From: DATKMG01 sp035541995
GTDB taxonomy: Bacteria; Acidobacteriota; Terriglobia; Versatilivoradales; Versatilivoraceae
Length of the DNA stretch: 6,956 nucleotides
Assembly: GCA_035541995.1 (NCBI GenBank)
Contig: DATKMG010000075.1
Location: 1 to 6,956, forward strand
Reading direction: 5' to 3'
Below the pieces are notes generated by a model. The model saw only the letters and a program-made list of their open reading frames with translations, was not told where the DNA came from and made no database searches. Below, piece by piece: positions 1 to 6,006 of this stretch. Both the position numbers and the translations under genes were made by a program. Position 1 is the stretch's first letter, and each line of letters begins with the position of its first letter.

Positions 1-346
1 GGAGTGCAATACCGACAAACAAGGGAATAAGCCCGGAAAGATAAACAGGTTCATTCGTTACCAGCATCTTCAAGAAAATCAGAATGCCAATGCCGACTGC
101 AGTTGTCACCAAACCGCCTAGCTTGATCCCTTCCCTTCGACGCTTAGCCTCAATCTTTTCCTCTTCACGGATGAGTTCCAGGGCGGAACTGGACCCCGCC
201 CCCTGCGTCTCGATAATTTTCCTGGTAATCTCGCTTTTATAGTAGGCTTCTCTCTCCCGGCGGTGGGCATCAGCCCACGAGGCTACCGCGACGAACGAGA
301 AGAGCGCAACAGCCGAAACACTCAGAAACAGAAAAATATGGCCCAT
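1..346 (-). CDS. Small inner-membrane protein with charged linker, DUF6249-like (C-terminus cut by window edge)
   Basis: This is an open frame read from ATG 346-344 to the left edge, 115 codons with no stop. The start is secure: GGAGG lies five bases upstream (356-352) inside AAAGGAGGA. Residues 3-24 form a hydrophobic segment ending in SWADAHRRERE, which could be a membrane anchor or an uncleaved signal. Residues 26-76 are strongly charged (RREREAYYKSE, EEEKIEAKRRREG) and likely helical. Residues 77-96 are a second membrane segment, and a third begins near 103 and runs off the window. The pattern resembles small Acidobacteriota membrane proteins annotated with DUF6249 that sit beside ECF sigma operons; this is from memory of the family's appearance, not from a search. 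It is divergent from the sigma factor across 152 bp, so it may be a target of the sigma factor or a membrane partner of the module. Its function is unknown. Confidence 0.8.
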   Translation of the reverse strand, partial: MGHIFLFLSVSAVALFSFVAVASWADAHRREREAYYKSEITRKIIETQGAGSSSALELIREEEKIEAKRRREGIKLGGLVTTAVGIGILIFLKMLVTNEPVYLSGLIPLFVGIAL

Positions 347-406
347 GATATCCTCCTTTGAACAGTTCGTTTCAATCATCCGGTAGGACTGGTTCACTTG
401 GGATAA

Positions 407-445
407 GGTTGCGTTTTTTAAGTTGGTGAATTAAAAAATGCAACC
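407..445. repeat. 15-bp-arm inverted repeat between divergent genes; possible operator or bidirectional promoter
   Basis: The arms at 407-421 and 431-445 pair over 15 positions, with 14 Watson-Crick pairs and one G-T, around a 9-base loop. Both flanking genes are transcribed away from it, so it is not a terminator for either. The symmetry puts a weak sigma70-like pair on each strand. On plus, TTGCGT (409-414) is followed after 17 bases by TAAAAA (432-437). On minus, TTGCAT (443-438) is followed after 17 bases by TAAAAA (420-415). Each points toward a start codon 55-62 bases away. The boxes are poor matches to consensus (3/6 and 4/6), so a protein-binding palindrome is equally possible. The inverted repeat is seen directly; its role is inferred. 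Confidence 0.6.
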
Positions 446-498
446 CATAGAGCATCGCATCAGTCCAACCAACTGAGTTCCACAGATTCGGAGGTGGG

Positions 499-1068
499 AT
501 GAGTGCAAATGAGGATCAAGCTGACGTCGACAGAGTCTTGACCGGGGACCTTTCCGCTTTCGAAGGGATTGTACGTCGCTGGCAGGGGCCGCTGGTGAAT
601 CTGGCCTACCGGTTCTGTTGGGACCGTGGTCGTGCGGAAGAGATGGCTCAGGAGGCGTTCCTGCGAGCTTATCGTGCCCTTGGCAGTTGGCGGCGAGAGG
701 CTGCCTTCTCGACGTGGCTTTTTGCTCTGGCTACCCGCCTCTACTGTTCCGAACTGCAGCGGATTCCGGCTAGAACAGTGCCGCTTGATGAGGTGACAAA
801 GATGAGGGATCCCCGGGCTCCTGATGGAGGGCTTGAAAAAAGGGATCGAGATGGCGTCATACGGCGGGCAGTTTTGACACTTCCGTCAAAGTATCGGGAG
901 CCATTGGTTCTTTATTATTTCCACAACATGGATATTTCTGCTGCAGCGCGCAGCCTGGGTATGGCAGAGGGGACCCTCAAAGCCAGATTATTCCGGGGAA
1001 GGGAAGTCCTCCGCAAAAAACTCCAGCCAGTATTGACAATGCCCTTCCTTAAGAAGGAGGCCGGATGA
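499..1068 (+). CDS. ECF-family RNA polymerase sigma factor (RpoE-like)
   Basis: This 189-residue protein directs RNA polymerase core to a small set of promoters, usually in response to an envelope or stress signal. Sigma region 2 spans about residues 9-90: a DVDRVLTGDLSAFEGIVRRW opening, then the core-binding and -10-reading helices with AEEMAQEAFLRAYRAL (46-61) and FSTWLFALATR (70-80). Region 4 spans about 120-175, starting LTLPSKYREPLVLYYF, with the -35-binding helix-turn-helix at about 145-171 (ISAAARSLGMAEGTLKARLF). The two are joined by a roughly 30-residue acidic/basic linker, as is normal for ECF factors. The ATG follows GGAGGTGGG (490-498), a strong but closely spaced Shine-Dalgarno sequence. 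The stop overlaps the next gene as ATGGATGA, implying translational coupling to its likely anti-sigma factor. The ECF subgroup and the regulon cannot be read from the window. Confidence 0.95.
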   Translation: MSANEDQADVDRVLTGDLSAFEGIVRRWQGPLVNLAYRFCWDRGRAEEMAQEAFLRAYRALGSWRREAAFSTWLFALATRLYCSELQRIPARTVPLDEVTKMRDPRAPDGGLEKRDRDGVIRRAVLTLPSKYREPLVLYYFHNMDISAAARSLGMAEGTLKARLFRGREVLRKKLQPVLTMPFLKKEAG

Positions 1069-1436
1069 GATGGGACGACATTGATCGAATTCTTTCCGAG
1101 CAGGAGGAGATTCTCCCCTCGTCGGGTTTCGTCAATTCCGTGATGGATGCCGTGCGGCAAGAGGCCGCGACACCACCGCCAATTCCTTTTCCATGGAAAC
1201 GTGCTCTGCCCGGCTTGATCGTCGCAGGTCTCACGATTGTATTGGCCCTTGTGGCAGGACTCGTGCCACTTTTTCGAGAAGTCAGGGCGCTACCGCCCTC
1301 ACCGACGTTGGTACTTGAGTTTGCCTCTGCTTTAGAGGCGGCAAAGAGTGTCGGAGCAGGCTGGATCTTTCTGGCATTGTTTTTGGCACTCGCATCGTTG
1401 AAATTCTCGATGCGCCTGGCTGGAGCTAAGAGTTGA
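1065..1436 (+). CDS. Small two-helix membrane protein, putative anti-sigma factor
   Basis: This 123-residue protein starts inside the last codons of the sigma gene (ATG 1065, sigma stop 1066-1068), with AAGGAGG at 1054-1060, four bases from the start. The N-terminal 45 residues are cytoplasmic-looking and amphipathic (DDIDRILSEQEEILPSSGFVNSVMDAVRQ by position 4-32), followed by a proline-rich hinge (PPPIPFPW, 37-44). Membrane helices are at about 47-69 and 97-113, separated by a short loop. Size, overlap and topology fit an anti-sigma factor that holds the upstream sigma at the membrane through its N-terminal helices. The zinc-binding HxxxCxxC motif of classical ZAS anti-sigma factors is absent: there is no cysteine in the protein. 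The anti-sigma role is inferred from position and topology; the protein might instead be an unrelated membrane partner. Confidence 0.8.
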   Translation: MRWDDIDRILSEQEEILPSSGFVNSVMDAVRQEAATPPPIPFPWKRALPGLIVAGLTIVLALVAGLVPLFREVRALPPSPTLVLEFASALEAAKSVGAGWIFLALFLALASLKFSMRLAGAKS

Positions 1437-1600
1437 ATAGTTGTTGAAAACAGCTCTATCACCCAAGCCGACCTGGTTGCCGGGTATAAGAACCTGAACT
1501 TTGCCAAGGTAGTTCCTGCTCACTCTCTCCACACATTTACCGGCCCTGCAATGTGGTCCTGCAGTTAAGTGACTGAAGCCTTGGGTAACTACCAAGTGAC
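1437..1600. other. Convergent intergenic gap, no clear terminator
   Basis: The gap separates the ends of the putative anti-sigma gene and the kinase gene. The best hairpin is a 5-bp stem, CTTGG (1580-1584) with CCAAG (1592-1596), and it has no T run on either side. No gene was recognised here. Confidence 0.5.
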
Positions 1601-4012
1601 CTACTGGGGGAACTTCATCTTGGTCAGGAGCTCCTGGAAGCGGGGATCGGAATGGAGGGAATCGAGTCTCGGATCCGTGTGGAGCCAGTACATGCAACTT
1701 CGGCTCTGATACGCCTTGTCCAGCCATTCAAATGCCTGATCGTTGTCCCCCAGTTGCGCATAAACGCCAGCTACTTCATAAGGACAAACGTAGCGGTTAG
1801 GCGGGCCGTGCCAGGGCGGCGCAGGACCTTGATGCTTAGAAATTTCTTCCAGTTGCCGGAGTATTCGGTTTGAATCAGCGCGTCTACCGGCCAATGCATA
1901 CGCGCTGGCCAGGCTCGTCAAAAGGAGCGGGCTGTCATTTAGTTTCGTAGCCTTTTCTGCTTCAGAAATGGCAGTCGCATAATCTCCCTTTTCTGCACGG
2001 GCCAACACAAGACCGAAATACGTCATAGGAGCGGGTTCAATTTCCAAACTCTTCTCATATTGCTCAATCGCTTCATCATATTTGTGCGCCATGAAATCCG
2101 AATACCCCTCACCCCGATAGGTCCAGGAATCAATCGGATCGAGTCTGTGAGCCTTTTCGAAACAAGCGAGGGCCTCCGGGTGCCGTCCAACTATCGTTAA
2201 ATAGAAACCGTAAGTAACATAAGCCTCCAAATATCCTGGGTTCAGCTCGATTGCCCGCTTCAGCTCAATTTCTCCACCAGTCCAATCCCAGTCGTAGGAG
2301 AACTTGATCATTGCCAGGGAAGTGTGAGCCTCCGCAAGCGACTCGTCCAGCTCCAAGGCTTTCATCGCTGCGGCTCGGGATTTGGCGGTTGCTTCTGCCG
2401 GACTTTCGTGCACATCGCTCATCTGGTAAATGTAGGCATCTGCCAGACCGGTATAAATCAAAGCATTGCCAGGATCCTTCGCAAGGCCGGATTGGAAGTA
2501 TTTGATCGCCTTGCGTACATCTTCCAATCCTCCCCTCATCATAATGTGGCGACCCTTCAGATAGAGTTCATAGACCTCCGGATCCACCGGACGTTTTTTG
2601 ACCAGGCGCGCCTGCTCTTCAGGTGTGATAACGGCACGTACTTGTTGTGCGATAGCCTGTGCTACCTCGCCTTGTAGAGCGAAGACGTTCTTCAATTCGC
2701 GCTCATAACTTTCTGCCCAAAGGTGCTGATCCGACGATGGGTCAATCAACTGAACAGTGATCCGCACATGATCTGCGGACCGCATCACCGAGCCTTCAAT
2801 CAAAGCATCTGCCTCGAGGACTCTCGCGATTTCGCGGGTGGATTGTTTAGAGTTTTTGTACAACATCACGGATGTGCGAGAGATGACCTTGATTGCTTTG
2901 ATTTTCGCAAGGTCTGTAATCAAAGCTTCCGTCATTCCATCGACGAAATACTCCTGATTCGGATCCGCCGAGAAATTCTGCAAAGGAAGCACGGCAACCG
3001 ACTTGAACTGGGGATGATCGACTGTAACCTTCTTCATGCCGATCCGATGGAAGGCGAACGCTCCTATCAACAACAAGACGATTGCAGCGGCGATTGCTTT
3101 CACGCTCATTCGGTTACGGCGGGCGTCTCTTCCAGCCTGTCGCGTTGTTGTTGGAAGTGAAACACTATCTAGAATTTGGCGCAGGTGAAATGCCAAATCG
3201 CCGGCAGATTGAAATCTGTGATCGGGTTCCTTATTCAAACAGCGTTTCACAATCTGGTCCAAACCCATTGGAAGGACTGGATCAAATCCCAAGAGCGAGG
3301 GAGGATCTTCTTTCAAGATAGCTGACATAGTTTCCGCCGAGGTTGAACGTGCAAAGGGACTTTTGCCGGTCATCATTTCCTGCAACACGCAACCCAAGGA
3401 AAAGATGTCGCTTCTCGGGTCAACATGAACTCCCTTCAATTGCTCGGGAGACATGTAAGGGATGGTCCCCATTACAATTCCAGTCACGGTGGGCAGCTCT
3501 GCGGCTGTCTTGAACTCGGCCTCTGCTGAGTTAACATCGTGATGCCAGCGCGCCAATCCAAAATCCAGGATTTTTACGCGGTCATCGGCCGTCAAGAAGA
3601 TGTTTTCCGGTTTCAGGTCGCCATGAATGATTCCTTTGGAGTGTGCCACGGAAAGCCCTTCGGCAATCTCGATCCCCATTTGAACTGCCTGAGGCCACTG
3701 GGGACGACGTTGCATAATCCGCCTATGCAGCGTTTCCCCGGGCAACAGCTCCATGACCACAAAGGAAATGCCGGTTTCAGACCCCACATCGAAAATGGTA
3801 AGAATGTTCGGGTGAGAAAGAGCTGCCAGTACTTTCGCTTCGCGCTCGAAGCGAGCGAGGGCTGATGCATCGCCGCTCAACCGCTCGGGAAGAACCTTGA
3901 TTGCCACTTCGCGGCCCAAGCGGGTATCCTTAGCACGATATACTTCTCCCATTCCACCTTTCCCCAGCGGCGAGAGGATTTTATATGGCCCTAGATTCGT
4001 ACCGGTTTTCAT
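1601..4012 (-). CDS. Transmembrane serine/threonine protein kinase with TolB-like domain and TPR array
   Basis: The kinase domain covers about residues 10-281: glycine loop GKGGMGEVY (17-25), ATP lysine K39 in AIK, HGDLKPEN (130-137) with catalytic D132, DFG (150-152), and SPE (188-190) replacing APE. The residue before D132 is glycine, not arginine, so this is a non-RD kinase; all other catalytic residues are present. A membrane helix lies at about 304-321. Residues 336-460 match the TolB/FlgO-like module often fused to such kinases (SVAVLPLQNFSADPNQEYF, DGMTEALITDL, ADALIEGSV, HLWAESY). From about 480 to 790 there are several TPR units, ending in the usual DPRFQELLTKM tail. Topology predicts a cytoplasmic kinase and an extracytoplasmic TolB-TPR part that may bind partners or ligands. 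Architecture and length are typical of Acidobacteriota. ATG 4012 is the only usable start, because an in-frame stop lies at 4051-4049 with no start codon between. It has no good Shine-Dalgarno sequence of its own. Confidence 0.95.
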   Translation of the reverse strand: MKTGTNLGPYKILSPLGKGGMGEVYRAKDTRLGREVAIKVLPERLSGDASALARFEREAKVLAALSHPNILTIFDVGSETGISFVVMELLPGETLHRRIMQRRPQWPQAVQMGIEIAEGLSVAHSKGIIHGDLKPENIFLTADDRVKILDFGLARWHHDVNSAEAEFKTAAELPTVTGIVMGTIPYMSPEQLKGVHVDPRSDIFSLGCVLQEMMTGKSPFARSTSAETMSAILKEDPPSLLGFDPVLPMGLDQIVKRCLNKEPDHRFQSAGDLAFHLRQILDSVSLPTTTRQAGRDARRNRMSVKAIAAAIVLLLIGAFAFHRIGMKKVTVDHPQFKSVAVLPLQNFSADPNQEYFVDGMTEALITDLAKIKAIKVISRTSVMLYKNSKQSTREIARVLEADALIEGSVMRSADHVRITVQLIDPSSDQHLWAESYERELKNVFALQGEVAQAIAQQVRAVITPEEQARLVKKRPVDPEVYELYLKGRHIMMRGGLEDVRKAIKYFQSGLAKDPGNALIYTGLADAYIYQMSDVHESPAEATAKSRAAAMKALELDESLAEAHTSLAMIKFSYDWDWTGGEIELKRAIELNPGYLEAYVTYGFYLTIVGRHPEALACFEKAHRLDPIDSWTYRGEGYSDFMAHKYDEAIEQYEKSLEIEPAPMTYFGLVLARAEKGDYATAISEAEKATKLNDSPLLLTSLASAYALAGRRADSNRILRQLEEISKHQGPAPPWHGPPNRYVCPYEVAGVYAQLGDNDQAFEWLDKAYQSRSCMYWLHTDPRLDSLHSDPRFQELLTKMKFPQ

Positions 4013-4044
4013 ATACGACGTCCACTTGGAGCGTGGGCTGTCAC
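4009..4044 (-). CDS. Candidate 11-codon leader ORF coupled to the kinase start
   Basis: The frame begins with GTG (4044-4042), encodes MTAHAPSGRRI, and stops with TGA at 4011-4009. That stop overlaps the kinase ATG (4012-4010) as ATGA. GGAGG at 4057-4053 lies eight bases upstream of the GTG, an ideal Shine-Dalgarno spacing, whereas the kinase has only a weak GGA before its own start. This suggests that ribosomes load on the leader and re-initiate at the kinase. The CTCC at 4069-4066 could pair with the GGAGG across an 8-base loop and partly hide it. No homology is expected for such a short peptide; the coding claim rests on the Shine-Dalgarno sequence, the spacing and the exact overlap. Confidence 0.4.
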   Translation of the reverse strand: MTAHAPSGRRI

Positions 4045-4201
4045 CTCGCTATCCTCCAAAGTAAAGGAGCTTCGCTGGCGGGGAAATTACCTTCGTTCCC
4101 TCCTAAAATGCACAGCGGGCTTAAAACCTTATTTCGCTACAAACAGCATACCGCTTATTTCAACTTTGCTGAGCTTAAAATGCAATAGGTAAGCCATTTG
4201 T

Positions 4202-4237
4202 TTGACCAGGACTTAAGTAGCTTTTATGATTAGGGGG
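4202..4237 (+). promoter_or_regulatory. Strong sigma70-type promoter for the YdcF-family gene
   Basis: TTGACC (4202-4207) and TATGAT (4225-4230) are separated by exactly 17 bases. Each box matches the TTGACA/TATAAT consensus at five of six positions. A start 7-8 bases past the -10 box falls at 4237-4238, immediately before the ATG at 4239, so the transcript would have almost no leader. Confidence 0.7.
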
Positions 4238-4238
4238 A

Positions 4239-4889
4239 ATGGATCGTATACAAGTTGATTTTCTGGCGCAGAAAATCTGGGATTACCACCATCTCAATCA
4301 CGAACTCAAGAAAGCTGACTGCATTTTAGTACTCGGGAGTCACGATTCGCGAATTGGGGAGTATGGTGCAAAGCTCTTCTTGGATGGATGGGCGCCACTC
4401 ATTGTGTTCTCTGGTGGTTTGGGTCGCCTCACTCAGGGTCTTTGGGATGAACCGGAGGCAGACAAGTTTGCCCGAATCGCCGTTCAGGCAGGGGTTCCTC
4501 AGGACAAGATCCTCATTGAGAACAGATCCACGAATACCGGAGAGAACGTTCTCTTTACGAAAGCACTTTTCGCAGAAAAGGGAATGAATCCCGAGCAATT
4601 CATCGTGGTTCACAAACCTTATATGGAACGCAGGGCCTACGCCACGTTCAAGAAGGTCTGGCCGGAAAAGAGCCTCATCGTTACCTCGCCCCCAATCTCA
4701 TTTGAGGATTATCCTAACGGCGTGGGATCAAAGGAAGAAGTGATAGGAATTATGGTCGGCGATCTTCAGCGGATCAAGCTTTACGCAGAAAGGGGGTATC
4801 AAATACCACAAATCATTCCCACAGATGTCTGGGACGCCTTCGAAAGGCTGGTTCAGCTCGGCTTCAATACGCATTTGACAGAGGAATGA
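4239..4889 (+). CDS. YdcF/DUF218-family protein
   Basis: This is a complete 216-residue protein of the DUF218 family, which includes E. coli YdcF and the periplasmic-side SanA/ElyC proteins. Signatures in order are ADCILVLGSHDSR (26-38), a glycine-rich strand IVFSGGLG (55-62), and IENRSTNTGENV (93-104), then a VVHKPYMERRAYATF stretch. These build the Rossmann-like fold and the conserved pocket of the family. No signal peptide or membrane helix is present, so it resembles cytoplasmic YdcF rather than SanA/ElyC. E. coli YdcF has been reported to bind S-adenosylmethionine, but the reaction is unknown. The five G's before the ATG could act as a poor Shine-Dalgarno sequence, but they lie at or before the predicted transcription start. 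The N-terminus agrees with the family, which supports ATG 4239. It is divergent from the kinase over 226 bp. Confidence 0.9.
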   Translation: MDRIQVDFLAQKIWDYHHLNHELKKADCILVLGSHDSRIGEYGAKLFLDGWAPLIVFSGGLGRLTQGLWDEPEADKFARIAVQAGVPQDKILIENRSTNTGENVLFTKALFAEKGMNPEQFIVVHKPYMERRAYATFKKVWPEKSLIVTSPPISFEDYPNGVGSKEEVIGIMVGDLQRIKLYAERGYQIPQIIPTDVWDAFERLVQLGFNTHLTEE

Positions 4890-4969
4890 CTCTGAATAGC
4901 CGGATTTTCAGGGAAGTGCTCTTTCTCGGACTTGTTGAGCGACTCCCCCATACTCGCGTACCGGAATTC

Positions 4970-4989
4970 TCCGAAACCTCGGAACTTTT
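4970..4989 (+). terminator. Weak candidate terminator after the YdcF-family gene
   Basis: TCCGA (4970-4974) pairs with TCGGA (4979-4983) around an AACC loop, followed by ACTTTT. The stem is only 5 bp and the T run only four, 81 bases after the stop codon, so function is uncertain. Confidence 0.25.
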
Positions 4990-5071
4990 CACTTCAATTT
5001 TAGTGAGATAGAGAGTGTTGGGTGACCTTTTCAGGTTATCTACCGTGGATGAAAATAGCGGTCTTAGGGGG

Positions 5072-5176
5072 AGAGTGGGAGCTGATCGTGGGACCGGTCT
5101 CCCCAGAGCGGCGACCAATTTGACGCGGGCGATCGCCGCGACGGGTGACGGCGGTCACTCGCGCGGCTCCCACTCT
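5072..5176. repeat. 105-bp compound palindromic element with 11-bp terminal inverted repeats
   Basis: The outer arms AGAGTGGGAGC (5072-5082) and GCTCCCACTCT (5166-5176) are perfect 11-bp complements. The 83 bases between them contain three further palindromes: GACCGGTC at 5092-5099; GGCGATCGCC at 5128-5137, extended by CGC/GCG around a bulged G; and an 8-pair stem 5142-5149 with 5154-5161 around a GGCG tetraloop. Folded, this gives a multibranch structure closed by the outer arms. It sits in the 320-bp gap between two convergent genes (4890-5209), which is otherwise without a recognisable gene. Its form suits a dispersed GC-rich palindromic repeat or a tiny non-autonomous element, or a structured RNA. 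No T run follows either end, so a simple terminator is less likely. No flanking target-site duplication is obvious. Confidence 0.7.
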
Positions 5177-5209
5177 AAAACCCGAATTTTCACAAGAATG
5201 TTCGCTGGT

Positions 5210-5941
5210 TCACTCCGACGGCGTGAACATTGCCAGATCGTAAACCCCTAGCACTTTTTCTATTCTGGCGACCTCTTCCACGTTCTTCTCAAAACCGTCC
5301 TGTCCGAACAGCTGGTGTTCTTTCTTCTCGAAATCCTCCCCCAGGGCGTCATATTCCTGCGCAGGGACGATCCGGCGAAAAGCAGGGAACAGAACCGTGT
5401 CTTCGCGCGCTTCGTGTGGCTCGTACATCCGGGCAAATCCTTCCAGCAAGTCACGCAACCGGCGCCGGTCCTCAGGGTTTTTCAGGGCTGAATTCGTTGA
5501 CAGGCGCAAGATGGCATCCGTGGCGGTGCGGCCTCTCCGGTGTTGTGTGTAGAGCGTGTCCACGAGTTCAACCAGCGTATTTGCTTTTCGGAATCGAGGG
5601 AATAAAAAGTCCTCTTCAAGTTTCTCGTGGTAGTCCTCGATGAAACGACGGATAAGATTGGCAGAGTCCCTGAGGGCCTCCGGCGGCAGTTCCCGGTTGG
5701 CATCAAGCCGGCGGATGGCTTCTCGATAGACGAGAATGACCCGCTTAAGAATTCCGTGCTCACGCATAAGGTCTTCGGCTGGAGAGACCTCTTCCTCAGA
5801 TTCTTCCTTCGTGCCTTCAGCCTTTTCGACGCCTCCGGTTTCTTCTCTGTGTCCAGAACACGACGAAATTACGAATCCGGAAGCGGCAGCCGTCATTCCC
5901 CAGAGTATATTCCGGCGTTGTTCTCTGTCGTGTTTGTTCAT
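5210..5941 (-). CDS. Exported hemerythrin-domain lipoprotein
   Basis: This 243-residue protein starts at ATG 5941-5939, chosen because GGAGG (5950-5946) lies four bases upstream; an in-frame ATG at 5968 lacks such a site and would put nine residues before the export signal. The N-terminus has a twin arginine (R9-R10, QRRNILWG), a hydrophobic core and a lipobox-like VISSC with C28, so it is probably a Tat- or Sec-exported lipoprotein. A very acidic linker (about 33-57) leads to the HHE four-helix bundle. The expected di-iron ligands are all visible: H62 (REHG), H105 and E109 (YHEKLEED), H134 (QHRRG), H176 and E180 (PHEARED). Such proteins bind O2 or NO or act in iron and redox sensing; the actual ligand cannot be told here. 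It lies 65 bp downstream of the adaptor remnant on the same strand and could share its promoter. Confidence 0.92.
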   Translation of the reverse strand: MNKHDREQRRNILWGMTAAASGFVISSCSGHREETGGVEKAEGTKEESEEEVSPAEDLMREHGILKRVILVYREAIRRLDANRELPPEALRDSANLIRRFIEDYHEKLEEDFLFPRFRKANTLVELVDTLYTQHRRGRTATDAILRLSTNSALKNPEDRRRLRDLLEGFARMYEPHEAREDTVLFPAFRRIVPAQEYDALGEDFEKKEHQLFGQDGFEKNVEEVARIEKVLGVYDLAMFTPSE

Positions 5942-5957
5942 ATCGCCTCCTCTCCCC

Positions 5958-6000
5958 CACCGGATCAAGCCGGTGCGCTATTTACAGCACTGGTGTGCTG
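5958..6000 (-). promoter_or_regulatory. Two tandem hairpins in the hemerythrin gene leader
   Basis: CAGCAC (5985-5990) and GTGCTG (5995-6000) form a 6-bp stem with a 4-base loop. CACCGG (5958-5963) and CCGGTG (5970-5975) form a second 6-bp stem with a 6-base loop. Both are perfect and lie between the adaptor stop codon and the hemerythrin Shine-Dalgarno sequence, eight bases or more from it. Neither is followed by a T run on the minus strand, so they may protect or insulate the downstream mRNA rather than terminate. Confidence 0.45.
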
Positions 6001-6006
6001 CGGTTC

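Noticed and set aside
1049..1507. 152-codon minus-strand open frame
   Set aside because: It lies antisense to the anti-sigma gene, which has a proper ribosome binding site and membrane helices; the antisense protein shows no family features.
1580..1596. Hairpin CTTGG/CCAAG as a terminator between convergent genes
   Set aside because: The stem is only 5 bp and has no T run on either strand.
2324..3865. Several plus-strand open frames of 64-145 codons
   Set aside because: All are antisense to the intact 803-residue kinase and have compositions typical of shadow frames.
5072..5176. Integron attC site or tRNA-like fold
   Set aside because: No attC core boxes of the GTTRRRY/RYYYAAC type at the ends, and no tRNA T-loop or anticodon-arm consensus.
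4864..5251. Open frames of 78-84 codons on both strands across 4864-5251
   Set aside because: They cross the palindromic element and lack ribosome binding sites or recognisable motifs.
5942..5968. Upstream ATG at 5968 as the hemerythrin start
   Set aside because: It lies inside the leader hairpin region, lacks a Shine-Dalgarno sequence, and would add nine residues before an otherwise well-placed signal peptide.
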